A DNA stretch of 44,743 nucleotides from Jejuia rubra (GCF_042684665.1 NZ_JBHULY010000012.1:1-44743); one strand, 5' to 3'. Counted from the stretch's first letter, positions 14,724 through 23,941 are shown. The notes: generated by a model not told the origin, from the letters alone. Program-made: numbers and translations.

Positions 14724-15854
14724 ATGAAATTCGATTTAGCACAAAAAGATGTCCAAAGTAAAGCTAGGGCAGGTCAGATCACCACGGATCATGGCGTGAT
14801 TGAAACCCCTATTTTTATGCCTGTTGGCACCGTTGCCACTGTAAAAGGTGTGCACCAACGCGAACTTAAAAATGATATCAATCCAGATATCATTTTGGGA
14901 AATACCTATCATCTTTATTTGAGGCCACAAACTAATATCATTGAAAAGGCCGGCGGACTTCATAAATTTATGAATTGGGATCGAAATATCTTGACAGATT
15001 CTGGAGGCTATCAGGTGTATTCGCTTTCAGCAAACAGAAAGATTAAAGAAGAGGGCGTAAAATTCAAATCCCATATTGATGGAAGTTACCATATATTTAC
15101 ACCAGAAAATGTGATGGAAATCCAGCGCAGTATAGGCGCTGATATTATAATGGCGTTTGATGAATGCACCCCTTACCCCTGTGATTATAATTATGCCAAA
15201 CGTTCCATGCATATGACACATCGTTGGTTGGACCGATGTATCAATCATCTAGAAAAAACACCATTGAAATATGATTACAGTCAAGCTTTTTTTCCAATAG
15301 TTCAGGGGAGTACTTACAAAGATTTACGTATTCAGTCGGCCGAGTATATTGCGAATGCTGGTGCAGTAGGCAATGCTATTGGCGGACTTTCCGTAGGGGA
15401 GCCTGCCGAAGAAATGTATGCCATGACTGAAGTAGTTTGTAAGGTTTTGCCTGAAGATAAGCCAAGATATTTAATGGGAGTGGGTACACCAATCAATATT
15501 TTGGAAAATATTGCGTTAGGTATTGATATGTTTGATTGTGTGATGCCCACACGAAACGCGAGGAACGGCATGTTGTTTACCGCCCACGGTACCATCAACA
15601 TCAAAAACAAAAAGTGGGAGGACGATTTTTCCTCAATCGATGAGATGGGAATTACTTTTGTGGACACTGAATATAGTAAAGCCTATTTAAAGCATTTGTT
15701 TTCAGTTAACGAATTGTTGGGCAAGCAAATCGCCACTATTCATAATTTAGGATTTTATTTGTGGTTGGTTCGCGAAGCCAGAAAACATATATTAGCAGGA
15801 GATTTCGCAATATGGAAAAATAAGATGGTGAAACAAATGGATAAACGATTATAG
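14724..15854 (+). CDS. tgt: Queuine/preQ1 tRNA-guanine transglycosylase
   Basis: This 376-residue TIM-barrel enzyme replaces guanine 34 of GUN-anticodon tRNAs with a queuosine precursor. The catalytic aspartates are Asp92 (Asp-Ser-Gly-Gly-Tyr-Gln) and Asp271 (Met-Phe-Asp-Cys-Val-Met-Pro-Thr-Arg), and the tRNA-recognition Arg-Asn-Ala-Arg-Asn-Gly follows. The oddity is at 308-317. Where bacterial Tgt carries the Cys-x-Cys-x-x-Cys zinc ligands just before (Tyr/Phe)-Ser-(Arg/Lys)-Ala-Tyr, this protein has Met-Gly-Ile-Thr-Phe-Val-Asp-Thr-Glu-Tyr and no cysteine, while the later Ile-His-Asn-Leu is kept. The structural zinc site therefore appears lost. The neighbouring permease gene starts 13 bases after the stop. 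Confidence 0.94.
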   Translation: MKFDLAQKDVQSKARAGQITTDHGVIETPIFMPVGTVATVKGVHQRELKNDINPDIILGNTYHLYLRPQTNIIEKAGGLHKFMNWDRNILTDSGGYQVYSLSANRKIKEEGVKFKSHIDGSYHIFTPENVMEIQRSIGADIIMAFDECTPYPCDYNYAKRSMHMTHRWLDRCINHLEKTPLKYDYSQAFFPIVQGSTYKDLRIQSAEYIANAGAVGNAIGGLSVGEPAEEMYAMTEVVCKVLPEDKPRYLMGVGTPINILENIALGIDMFDCVMPTRNARNGMLFTAHGTINIKNKKWEDDFSSIDEMGITFVDTEYSKAYLKHLFSVNELLGKQIATIHNLGFYLWLVREARKHILAGDFAIWKNKMVKQMDKRL

Positions 15855-15867
15855 CAAAATTCCCTAA

Positions 15868-16944
15868 GTGAAGATATTAGATTGGTACATATTAAAGCGT
15901 TATTTGTTTACCTTCATCATGATGCTTTTGCTGTTTATTCCTATTGGAATTACGGTGAACCTGGCTGAAAAAATTGGTAAGATTTTGGATAATAACGTGC
16001 CCTTTAATGAGGTGGCGCTTTTTTATCTGGACTTTACTATTTATTTTGCCAATTTATTATTTCCACTTTTTTTGTTCTTATCGGTGATTTGGTTTACTTC
16101 AAAGTTGGCCAACAATACGGAGATCGTGGCTTTTTTGAGTTCAGGAGTTTCGTTTTCAAGATTTTTACGCCCCTATTTGTACGGTGCTACTATTACTGCC
16201 TTTTTCGCGTTGATTTTAGGTTTGTTTTTGGCCCCTGAGGCCAGTAAAGGTTTTAATGAGTTTGACTACAAATACTTCAAAAGAGGGCGAAGTGCCACGG
16301 ATAATAAAAACGTTTTTCGACAAATTAACGAAAACGATTATATCTATGTGAGTAGTTTTAATTCCAAAAGTAAAACAGGTCAAAACTTCACACTAGAGCA
16401 TTTTGAGGACAACAAATTGACTACGAAAATTAGCGCCCGAAGCATCCGATACGTTGAAGCGGATACAACTTATAGATTGATTGATTACGTAAAACGAAAC
16501 GTTGGCGAATTGACCGATACTTTGGAAATTGAAAGGCGCAAGGACACGTTGTTTACATTTGACGTAGCGGACTTGACACCTGTTATTTATATAGCTGAAA
16601 CACTGTCCTATTCTGAATTGACTGATTTTATTGCTAAAGAAGAGGCAAGAGGCTCTTCCAATATTGGCCGTTATAAATTGGTGCTCTATAGAAAATGGAG
16701 CTTACCCGTATCCATATTTATATTAACGATTATTGCCGTGGCAGTATCTTCCATTAAAAGACGAGGTGGAATGGGGGTAAATCTAGCTTTGGGGATATGT
16801 ATCGCTATGGTGTTTATCTTTTTCGATAAAATTTTTGGGGTAATGGCTCAGCAGTCTGACTTTCCGCCTGTTATTGCAGTCTGGTTTCCTAATGTCATTT
16901 TTGGTATTTTAGCTGTATATCTTCTGTACAATGCCAAACGCTAA
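15868..16944 (+). CDS. LptF/LptG-family lipopolysaccharide export permease
   Basis: This 358-residue inner-membrane protein has the YjgP/YjgQ layout: three N-terminal membrane helices (about 8-35, 50-80, 95-125), a periplasmic beta-jellyroll domain (about 140-270), and three C-terminal helices (about 275-358). Such proteins work with the LptB ATPase to lift lipopolysaccharide from the inner membrane to the LptC/LptA bridge. The start is a GTG, and no closer ATG would keep the first helix. The sequence alone does not tell LptF from LptG, and I see no second permease gene nearby. It overlaps the next gene by 14 bases. Confidence 0.88.
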   Translation: MKILDWYILKRYLFTFIMMLLLFIPIGITVNLAEKIGKILDNNVPFNEVALFYLDFTIYFANLLFPLFLFLSVIWFTSKLANNTEIVAFLSSGVSFSRFLRPYLYGATITAFFALILGLFLAPEASKGFNEFDYKYFKRGRSATDNKNVFRQINENDYIYVSSFNSKSKTGQNFTLEHFEDNKLTTKISARSIRYVEADTTYRLIDYVKRNVGELTDTLEIERRKDTLFTFDVADLTPVIYIAETLSYSELTDFIAKEEARGSSNIGRYKLVLYRKWSLPVSIFILTIIAVAVSSIKRRGGMGVNLALGICIAMVFIFFDKIFGVMAQQSDFPPVIAVWFPNVIFGILAVYLLYNAKR

Positions 16945-17830
16945 GCTAAGAAACTACTTTCACCTTCATTTTTTAGTATTCATTGCCGGCTTTACAGCCA
17001 TTCTGGGAGAATTGATTTCGATAGGTGCCGTGCCATTAGTGTGGTTCAGAATGGGAATGGCCACCATTTTGATGTTTATTTATATCAAAATAGCTGGAGT
17101 CAAATTAAAAATTAATGGGAAATCTATTCTAAGATTGTCTTTGGCAGGCATCATCATTGCTTTACATTGGATCACCTTTTTTGCTTCCATCAAAGCGGCC
17201 AACGTATCTATTGCCCTGGCCATGTTTTCCACGGGAGCATTTTTTGCGTCTATTATTGAACCTGTTTTTTACAAACGAAAAGTAATCCCATATGAAATCA
17301 TTTTTGGATTGCTGGTGATACTTGGCGTATTTCTCATTACCAAAGGCGAAATAAAATATCTAAAAGGTATTCTTTTGGGAATTTCATCTGCTTTTTTTTC
17401 ATCGCTTTTTGCAGTTTTAAACGGCGTTTTTTTAAAGAAACATTCGGCTACGGTGATTTCGTTTTACGAATTTATCAGTGGCGTACTGTTCATATCGATT
17501 TTCATTCTTTGTTTCGAAGGAGGTTTTTCTACAGATTTTTTTAAACTGAGCACCTCAGATTTTGGCTATTTGTTCATTTTGGCCTCTGTTTGTACGGCTT
17601 ATGCTTTTATAGCGTCTGTAAATGTAATGAAGCTGATAAGCCCTTATACGGTGGTGCTTACCTATAATTTGGAGCCCATCTATGGTATCGTTATTGCACT
17701 ATTTCTATTCCCTGAAAAGGAAAAAATGAGTCCGATGTTTTATTATGGTGCAATTTTGATTATTTCAACTGTCCTACTCAATGGTCTTTTGAAAAATAAG
17801 GATGCAATAAAAAGAAGGCGGGTATTTTAG
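16931..17830 (+). CDS. EamA-family (DMT superfamily) transporter
   Basis: This 299-residue inner-membrane protein has ten predicted helices in two EamA repeats, the second starting near residue 150 after a Lys-Gly-Ile-Leu-Leu-Gly turn. Loops are short and positively charged, and the C-terminus is rich in Lys and Arg, consistent with a cytoplasmic tail. Family members export or import amino acids, nucleosides or other metabolites, and the substrate is not predictable here. Its ATG lies inside the 3' end of the LptF/LptG permease gene (14-base overlap), which suggests translational coupling with tgt and the permease. Confidence 0.88.
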   Translation: MPNAKLRNYFHLHFLVFIAGFTAILGELISIGAVPLVWFRMGMATILMFIYIKIAGVKLKINGKSILRLSLAGIIIALHWITFFASIKAANVSIALAMFSTGAFFASIIEPVFYKRKVIPYEIIFGLLVILGVFLITKGEIKYLKGILLGISSAFFSSLFAVLNGVFLKKHSATVISFYEFISGVLFISIFILCFEGGFSTDFFKLSTSDFGYLFILASVCTAYAFIASVNVMKLISPYTVVLTYNLEPIYGIVIALFLFPEKEKMSPMFYYGAILIISTVLLNGLLKNKDAIKRRRVF

Positions 17831-17919
17831 AGGAGAGTTGCTTAGTCAAGCAATTAATTCTTAACTTGTAAAAGCTTTTTCTGAAGTTTAATTAATGATA
17901 TGAAACAAAATAAATTGCT

Positions 17920-17927
17920 TAATTTTG
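17920..17927 (+). promoter_or_regulatory. -7 element upstream of accA
   Basis: TAATTTTG matches TAnnTTTG exactly and is 34 bases before the accA ATG. No clear -33 partner is visible. Confidence 0.4.
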
Positions 17928-17961
17928 TACGCTAACTAATTAAAACCGAATTGTAATTTCT

Positions 17962-18915
17962 ATGGAGTATTTAGAATTTGAACTTCCCATTAAAGACCTC
18001 GAAGACCAGCTTCAAAAATGTAAAATCATTGGTGAAGAGAGTGAAGTGGATGTTACCGAAACCTGTGCCCAGATAGAGAAAAAATTAAAAACCACAACCA
18101 CAGATATTTATAAAAACCTAACGCCATGGCAAAGGGTGCAATTGTCAAGACACCCCGATAGACCATATACCATGGACTATATCAAAGCGATTTGTGGAGA
18201 CACATTTCTAGAATTACATGGAGACCGTAGCTTTAAGGACGATAAGGCTATGGTTGGTGGATTAGGCAAGATTGGGGATCAAAGCTACATGTTTATTGGT
18301 CAGCAAAAAGGTTATAACACCAAAACACGTCAATACAGAAATTTTGGTATGGCGAACCCCGAAGGCTATCGTAAGGCTTTGAGGTTAATGAAATCTGCTG
18401 AAAAGTTTGGAATTCCGGTGGTAACCCTTTTGGATACTCCAGGAGCCTACCCGGGTCTGGAAGCTGAAGAAAGGGGCCAGGGTGAAGCTATTGCCCGAAA
18501 TATTTTGGAAATGACACGTTTGAAAGTTCCAATTATTACCATAATTATTGGTGAAGGCGCCTCAGGTGGGGCCTTAGGAATAGGAGTTGGAGACAGAGTT
18601 TTGATGCTGGAGAATACGTGGTATTCGGTAATTTCGCCAGAATCCTGTTCGTCAATTCTTTGGCGTAGTTGGGAGCACAAGGAAACAGCGGCAAAGGCTT
18701 TGAAATTGACAGCGGGGGACATGAAAAAATTGAAATTAATTGATGATATCATTAAAGAACCGCTAGGTGGTGCGCATAGAGATAGGGAGAAGACATTTAA
18801 AACCGTTAGTGGCGCCATTGAAAAATGTTTTGGGGATTTAAAAAACTTATCACCAGAGGAATTAGTGAAACAACGCCAAGATAAATACGCCAATATGGGG
18901 GTATTTAAAGGCTAA
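17962..18915 (+). CDS. accA: Acetyl-CoA carboxylase carboxyltransferase subunit alpha
   Basis: This 317-residue alpha subunit of the carboxyltransferase forms malonyl-CoA from acetyl-CoA with carboxybiotin, the first step of fatty acid synthesis. It shows the family core of crotonase fold: Glu-Leu-His-Gly-Asp-Arg, then Gly-Gln-Gln-Lys-Gly, Gly-Glu-Gly-Ala-Ser-Gly-Gly-Ala, and Ile-Ser-Pro-Glu-Ser-Cys-Ser-Ser-Ile-Leu-Trp. Length is standard. It has its own -7 box and a terminator directly downstream, so it is probably a single-gene transcript. The beta subunit gene is not in this window. Confidence 0.96.
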   Translation: MEYLEFELPIKDLEDQLQKCKIIGEESEVDVTETCAQIEKKLKTTTTDIYKNLTPWQRVQLSRHPDRPYTMDYIKAICGDTFLELHGDRSFKDDKAMVGGLGKIGDQSYMFIGQQKGYNTKTRQYRNFGMANPEGYRKALRLMKSAEKFGIPVVTLLDTPGAYPGLEAEERGQGEAIARNILEMTRLKVPIITIIIGEGASGGALGIGVGDRVLMLENTWYSVISPESCSSILWRSWEHKETAAKALKLTAGDMKKLKLIDDIIKEPLGGAHRDREKTFKTVSGAIEKCFGDLKNLSPEELVKQRQDKYANMGVFKG

Positions 18916-18938
18916 ATGCTTTAAAACCAAATCATGTT

Positions 18939-18969
18939 AAAACCTGAAGTTTTCGCTTCAGGTTTTTTT
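18939..18969 (+). terminator. Rho-independent terminator after accA
   Basis: AAAACCTGAAG (18939-18949), a 6-base loop, and CTTCAGGTTTT followed by more T. It begins 23 bases after the accA stop. Confidence 0.85.
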
Positions 18970-19082
18970 AGCGGTTATTCACAATACTTTTTAGTTATTA
19001 ACAGTTATTTTGTTAACGAAACGTTGACAATGAAAATAGCCCGTTCTAAAAACCAACACTTTATTTGACTATTTTCGCAGTT

Positions 19083-20624
19083 ATGAAGCAACCCAATCAA
19101 ATTGCAGGATATAAAGTAGATAAAAGTACTCTAATTAGTTTGGAGAAAGGGAAAATACCTCCCCAAGCACTTGATTTAGAGGAGGTTGTATTGGGCGCGA
19201 TGATGATTGATAAAAAAGGCGTTGATGAGGTTATCGATATTTTAAGCCCGGAGGCATTTTATAAAGAAGCACATCAATTTATTTTTGAAGCCATTTTTCA
19301 ATTGTTCGAGGGCAGTGAGCCGGTGGACTTATTAACCGTTTCAACGCAATTAAAGAAAAACGGAAAGCTGGAAATGGTGGGTGGCGATTTTTACTTGATT
19401 TCACTGACCCAAAAGGTGTCGTCTTCGGCACACATCGAGTTTCATGCCCGAATTATTCTTCAAAAATTCATTCAGAGAAGTTTGATCAAAATTTCAAACG
19501 AGATTATTGAAGATTCCTATGATGAAACTAAAGATGTTTTTGATTTGTTGGATAAAGCCGAAGCCAAGCTATATGAAGTTACCCAAGGAAACATAAAAAA
19601 ATCCAGTGAAACTGCTCAAGACTTGGTAATTCAGGCCAAGAAAAAGATTGAAGAAATTTCTAATAAAGAAGGCTTAAGCGGTATACCAACCGGTTTTCAT
19701 AAACTTGATAAACTAACTTCTGGTTGGCAACCGTCGGATTTAATTATTGTTGCCGCCCGACCGGGTATGGGTAAAACGGCATTGACACTTTCTATGGCCC
19801 GTAATATAGCGGTAGACCAAAATATTCCGGTAGCGTTCTTTTCTTTGGAAATGGCTTCGGTCCAGTTGATTACACGTTTGATTTCTAGTGAAACAGGTCT
19901 TTCTTCTGAAAAGTTAAGAACTGGTAAATTGGAAAAGCACGAATGGGAACAACTCAACGTCAAGGTAAAGGACTTGGAAAAAGCACCTTTATTTATTGAT
20001 GACACCCCATCGCTTTCTATTTTTGACCTTAGGGCAAAAGCGCGTCGACTGTCTTCTCAACACGGTATTAAACTTATCATGATTGATTACTTACAGTTGA
20101 TGACAGGCGGTAGCAGTCATGCAGGGAATAGGGAACAGGAAATCTCTATGATTTCAAGAAACCTTAAAGCATTGGCAAAAGAATTGAACGTACCTGTAAT
20201 TGCACTTTCACAGTTGTCCCGTGCGGTTGAAACTAGGGGAGGTAGTAAACGACCATTATTATCTGACTTACGGGAGTCTGGAGCAATAGAGCAGGATGCC
20301 GATATCGTAAGTTTTATTTATCGCCCTGAATACTACAAAATTGATGAATGGGATGACGAAGAGCGTTCTCCAACCGAAGGGCAAGCGGAATTTATTATCG
20401 CGAAGCATAGAAACGGTGGACTGGAAAATATTCGTTTGAAGTTTATGGGACATCTTGGTAAGTTCGATAACTTAGATGATTTTGATTCACCCTTTGAATT
20501 CCATAGCAAAATGAATGCAGCGGCCAACGATGATACATTTAAATCGGATAATTTCACCGCTAGTCCAGATGAGGCGTTCGGCAGTTCTTTTAACGACGAC
20601 GAGGATAACGACGTGCCGTTTTAA
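19083..20624 (+). CDS. dnaB: Replicative DNA helicase
   Basis: This 513-residue hexameric helicase unwinds the replication fork. It has the DnaB N-terminal domain (about 20-125), a linker helix, and the RecA-like C-terminal motor with P-loop Gly-Met-Gly-Lys-Thr (228-232), Walker B-type Leu-Ile-Met-Ile-Asp-Tyr-Leu-Gln, and the Ser-Gln-Leu-Ser-Arg-Ala-Val-Glu motif. The acidic C-terminal tail is typical. The frame is open to a TTG at 19065, but TATTTTCG at 19070-19077 looks like a promoter -7 element, and homologs as I recall begin Met-Lys-Gln-Pro, so I place the start at ATG 19083. The untranslated leader would then be very short. No intein is present in the motor. Confidence 0.95.
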   Translation: MKQPNQIAGYKVDKSTLISLEKGKIPPQALDLEEVVLGAMMIDKKGVDEVIDILSPEAFYKEAHQFIFEAIFQLFEGSEPVDLLTVSTQLKKNGKLEMVGGDFYLISLTQKVSSSAHIEFHARIILQKFIQRSLIKISNEIIEDSYDETKDVFDLLDKAEAKLYEVTQGNIKKSSETAQDLVIQAKKKIEEISNKEGLSGIPTGFHKLDKLTSGWQPSDLIIVAARPGMGKTALTLSMARNIAVDQNIPVAFFSLEMASVQLITRLISSETGLSSEKLRTGKLEKHEWEQLNVKVKDLEKAPLFIDDTPSLSIFDLRAKARRLSSQHGIKLIMIDYLQLMTGGSSHAGNREQEISMISRNLKALAKELNVPVIALSQLSRAVETRGGSKRPLLSDLRESGAIEQDADIVSFIYRPEYYKIDEWDDEERSPTEGQAEFIIAKHRNGGLENIRLKFMGHLGKFDNLDDFDSPFEFHSKMNAAANDDTFKSDNFTASPDEAFGSSFNDDEDNDVPF

Positions 20625-20670
20625 CAAATGATTGATGCTTTAGGTTGATATTTTCTTTATCTTTCAGCCT

Positions 20671-21930
20671 ATGAAAAAGGCCCTAATTCTTTTCGCTTTT
20701 CTTTTTTTTAGTCTAAGTGCTTTTGCATCTTACATTCTGTTACCCATGGATGCAGAAAGCCAAAAAAATCATTTAAAAGCATACGGAATTACATATTGGA
20801 CACTGGACAAAAAGTTGAAGGTGAAATGGTTACTTAATTATCGGGGCGGTTCATTTTTATTACCAGATACTGATGCGATCCGTCAGGAATGTCAAATCAG
20901 GGGTGTGTCTTTCGAAGTCCTTTCCAATGCGAAGGCCGAAAGTATTTTAGAGGAAATAGCTAGCCCAAGCCAAAATATGGAGGCAGTAGTTTTAGAGAAA
21001 GCTCCCAAAATTGCTGTGTATACGCCAAAAGGGAAATTGCCTTGGGACGACGCTGTAACCATGGTATTGCAATATGCCGAAATTCCATATGAAACGGTTT
21101 ACGACGAAGAAGTCTTAAACGATGGCTTATTGCTGTTCGATTGGTTGCATTTACACCATGAGGATTTTACTGGTCAATACGGGAAATTCTACGGAATGTA
21201 CCGTGCCGCATCTTGGTATATTCAAGAAAAAAAAGAGGCGGAGGCTTTAGCGACGAGTCTGGGATATAGTAAAGTTTCTCAAGCCAAAATGGATGTGGCT
21301 TTAAAAATCCGAGACTATGTCATTGGTGGCGGATTTATGTTTGCCATGTGCAGTGCTACAGATAGTTTCGATGTGGCCTTATCTGCCGAAGGTATCGATA
21401 TTTGCGAGCCTATGTTTGATGGGGACGGTAGTGAGCCAAGCTACCAAAAAAAGATCGACTACAATAAGACCTTTGCGTTTAAAGATTTTACTTTGGAGCG
21501 CAACCCTATGGTGTACGAGTTTTCCTCTATTGATATGACTAGGAAGCGGAATATTACTAAAACCGCTGATTATTTTTCGCTAATGGAATTCTCTGCAAAA
21601 TGGGATCCTATACCCACAATGTTATGCCAAAACCATACCGCATTGGTGAAGGGATTTATGGGACAAACCACGGCATTTACAAGAGATGAAATAAAATCCA
21701 ATGTATTGGTTATGGGGGAGAACAAGGCTAATGGAGAGGCCAAATACATTCACGGTATCAAGGGTAAAGGATTTTTTACATTTTATGGGGGGCACGACCC
21801 AGAAGATTACCAGCATCGCGTAGGCGATGCAAAAACAGAATTGGACCTGCATCCAACTTCACCAGGATACCGCCTGATTTTGAACAACGTGCTGTTTCCA
21901 GCGGCCCGAAAAAAGAAGCAGAAAACCTAA
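20671..21930 (+). CDS. Exported amidotransferase-like protein, often labelled asparagine synthetase B
   Basis: This 419-residue protein has a signal peptide (about 1-19) and no further membrane segment, so it is periplasmic or surface-associated. From memory, homologs in Flavobacteriia are labelled asparagine synthetase B, yet I see neither an N-terminal nucleophile cysteine nor a PP-loop ATP motif. What is visible is a class I glutamine amidotransferase-like pattern: a nucleophile-elbow-like Gly-Gly-Gly-Phe-Met-Phe-Ala-Met-Cys227-Ser-Ala, and later Tyr-Gly-Gly-His375-Asp-Pro-Glu378, which could complete a Cys-His-Glu triad. The fold may be nearer ThuA or the biotin-protein-ligase N-domain. 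Substrate and activity are unknown. It converges on a lipoprotein gene 11 bases away. Confidence 0.75.
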   Translation: MKKALILFAFLFFSLSAFASYILLPMDAESQKNHLKAYGITYWTLDKKLKVKWLLNYRGGSFLLPDTDAIRQECQIRGVSFEVLSNAKAESILEEIASPSQNMEAVVLEKAPKIAVYTPKGKLPWDDAVTMVLQYAEIPYETVYDEEVLNDGLLLFDWLHLHHEDFTGQYGKFYGMYRAASWYIQEKKEAEALATSLGYSKVSQAKMDVALKIRDYVIGGGFMFAMCSATDSFDVALSAEGIDICEPMFDGDGSEPSYQKKIDYNKTFAFKDFTLERNPMVYEFSSIDMTRKRNITKTADYFSLMEFSAKWDPIPTMLCQNHTALVKGFMGQTTAFTRDEIKSNVLVMGENKANGEAKYIHGIKGKGFFTFYGGHDPEDYQHRVGDAKTELDLHPTSPGYRLILNNVLFPAARKKKQKT

Positions 21931-21941
21931 ATTCTAGTGAA

Positions 21942-22412
21942 TTACGAACCTGTTTCGATTAAAACAGTCTTCAATCTAAAAGTATAAATAAAACCGTCGG
22001 ATAGCGTGCCATTTGCGGTTTTATTTTGGTCTATGACCAAACCATCAGATTGCAAATCTACATGGCCGAATTCATCGTTTTCTATAAAAAGGTACTCCTC
22101 ATTTTCATTATCAATAACAGTGGAAAAGGTATACGAACCCGAATCCAATCCGTCTTCCAAGCCTTCGTCACCATTATTGTTTTCAACAACCAAAATAGCC
22201 TCATTAAAGGCATTAACCGTAAACACCCATATTACTGTATCCATATCAAAAGTATGGTCAACACCTGCGATACCACCCGTAACTTTTATTAAATGATATT
22301 GCGGGATTTCAAATTCTTCTTGGGCTTGCGTTGTATCATTTGTGGTTGAACACCCACTAATCGTCAAAAAGGAAAGAAGGGTAACAAACAAAATTTGGAA
22401 TTTCATAATCAA
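21942..22412 (-). CDS. Hypothetical lipoprotein
   Basis: This 156-residue protein has a lipoprotein signal ending Ile-Ser-Gly-Cys21. The mature part opens with a Thr/Asn/Gln-rich linker (about 22-33) and is acidic after that, with several short predicted beta strands: His-Leu-Ile-Lys-Val, Val-Ile-Trp-Val-Phe and Phe-Ile-Tyr-Thr-Phe-Arg-Leu-Lys. This suggests a small beta-sandwich on the outer membrane. I do not recognise the family. Met3 is an equally plausible start. It stands alone between converging and diverging neighbours. Confidence 0.7.
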   Translation of the reverse strand: MIMKFQILFVTLLSFLTISGCSTTNDTTQAQEEFEIPQYHLIKVTGGIAGVDHTFDMDTVIWVFTVNAFNEAILVVENNNGDEGLEDGLDSGSYTFSTVIDNENEEYLFIENDEFGHVDLQSDGLVIDQNKTANGTLSDGFIYTFRLKTVLIETGS

Positions 22413-22476
22413 AAGGGTTGTGCTTTCTTAGTAGATGTAAAAACCAATGAATGGTTGCGCCTTGGACACAGAAAAC

Positions 22477-23307
22477 TTAGGTTTGATTCATGCTTTTTGA
22501 ACATAAGTTTTTTTCATTAATCAACTGTTCCAAAATGGCTTCAACCCCAAATTCATTATTAGATTTAGTTTTAAATCTGGCTGTAGATTTTACCTTTGGA
22601 TGGGCGTTTTCCATCGCGTAACTAAAATAAGCATTTTCAAGCATCTCAAGGTCGTTATTATAGTCTCCAAATGCAAGTGTTTCCTCTGGTTTGATACCAT
22701 ATTGATCCTGTATAAGTTCAATAGCGTACCCTTTATTCGCTATGTTTTCTGAGATATCAACCCAATGCGTTGCTGAGAGTTTCACCTTAAAATCAGACTC
22801 TAGGTGCTTTACATGGGGATAAATAAATTCTGAAGAACTTTTTTCATGGAACAACGCTACTTTATAAACTTCGGTTTTTATGTCCGCAACGGAATTAATC
22901 AAGGTATATTTAGCATAATATTCAGAAAGTAAATTCAACAATGGTTGAGATTTGCTCATGACATAGGCCTGATTTTTAGTGCAGAAAACTGGATGTGCAT
23001 CTTCAATCGAGCTAATGGTTTCTACTATGAGATCAAAATTTTGAGGTTGTAAGGGGTTTGATGACAAGACGGTGCCATTCTTAACCACCAAGCCGCCATT
23101 TTCGGCCACTATTATAATGTGATCCTGTATTTCTGATAGTTTGTCCGTAATACCATAAAAAGGTCTGCCGCTGGCGGCGACAAATAGAACACCCTCTGCA
23201 TTTAGGATATTGAATTGTTGTAAAAAGCGCCTACTAACTTCATGTTTGGAATTCAACAACGTACCATCCATATCAGAAACGATCAGTTTTACTTGGGATA
23301 AATTCAT
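22477..23307 (-). CDS. Cof-type HAD-IIB phosphatase
   Basis: This 276-residue cytoplasmic hydrolase of the haloacid dehalogenase superfamily has motif I Asp12-Met-Asp14-Gly-Thr-Leu-Leu, motif II Ala-Ala-Ser-Gly-Arg, a C2-type cap domain in the middle (about 85-185), and motif IV Phe-Gly-Asp-Tyr-Asn-Asn-Asp. Cof-type members dephosphorylate sugar phosphates, flavin mononucleotide or pyridoxal phosphate, and the substrate cannot be read from sequence. It is preceded on its strand by TACTTTTG (23329-23336), a -7-like box 22 bases before the ATG. Confidence 0.9.
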   Translation of the reverse strand: MNLSQVKLIVSDMDGTLLNSKHEVSRRFLQQFNILNAEGVLFVAASGRPFYGITDKLSEIQDHIIIVAENGGLVVKNGTVLSSNPLQPQNFDLIVETISSIEDAHPVFCTKNQAYVMSKSQPLLNLLSEYYAKYTLINSVADIKTEVYKVALFHEKSSSEFIYPHVKHLESDFKVKLSATHWVDISENIANKGYAIELIQDQYGIKPEETLAFGDYNNDLEMLENAYFSYAMENAHPKVKSTARFKTKSNNEFGVEAILEQLINEKNLCSKSMNQT

Positions 23308-23328
23308 AGTCTAATTTATTAATCGGCA

Positions 23329-23336
23329 CAAAAGTA
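23329..23336 (-). promoter_or_regulatory. -7 element of the HAD hydrolase gene
   Basis: On the reverse strand TACTTTTG matches TAnnTTTG and lies 22 bases before the ATG. No convincing -33 element was found. Confidence 0.4.
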
Positions 23337-23494
23337 AGCATGCAAAATAACCGAACTTAATAAGGTTTATTAATTTTACATTAACTGCGATACTTTTCTT
23401 TGCGAGGTCAAATTTAATATAAAAAAATCGATAAAACGCTTGTTTTTTACGATAAATTGCATAAATTAGCGGCCAGAACCCTTAAATCATATCC

Positions 23495-23941
23495 ATGAAA
23501 ACGAAATTAATCTTTGTTAGTTTTTGCCTGCTTTTAGTATCGAGTGTGTGTTTTGCCCAAAAGAAAAAAGGCGAGAAAAGTATCATCAGGGACGATGTTG
23601 CGATAAAAAAATATCACAATAAATCAGAGTTGGATCGCATGCACAAAGGAGAGCTTTTGGTGCTATATATAGAAAGGATCGAAAGTTTGGTGAAATTAAT
23701 GCCATACATTGCCTTTGCTACTAAGCCGGGAGTAACCATGTCGTCATTGGGTATTCCCAATGACAATGATAATAGAAAATCACTGGAAGAGCAATTCGAA
23801 TCTACCGATAAATTTTTGGAAAATACAGCAGAATTCCAGCATAGAATGTTGCCTTATTCTGACACCGATGATTTGGTTGCAGCAATTATATTTTATGAAG
23901 AAACCTTAAAATCGTTGCACCAGTACAGCGAGTTCCACTAG
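23495..23941 (+). CDS. Small exported hypothetical protein
   Basis: This 148-residue protein has a signal peptide ending Val-Cys-Phe-Ala-Gln (residues 18-22), followed by a basic Lys-rich stretch. The mature protein is mostly helical with a heptad-like pattern at about 45-70 and 95-145, and no cysteine in the mature part. The family is unknown to me. It is the last gene before the regulatory region of the sprCDBF-like operon but is separated from it by 349 bases with its own promoter signals, so it is probably not part of that operon. Confidence 0.7.
   Translation: MKTKLIFVSFCLLLVSSVCFAQKKKGEKSIIRDDVAIKKYHNKSELDRMHKGELLVLYIERIESLVKLMPYIAFATKPGVTMSSLGIPNDNDNRKSLEEQFESTDKFLENTAEFQHRMLPYSDTDDLVAAIIFYEETLKSLHQYSEFH

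Noticed and set aside
19065..19082. TTG start of dnaB
   Set aside because: It overlaps a -7-like promoter element and is not matched by the usual start of the protein.
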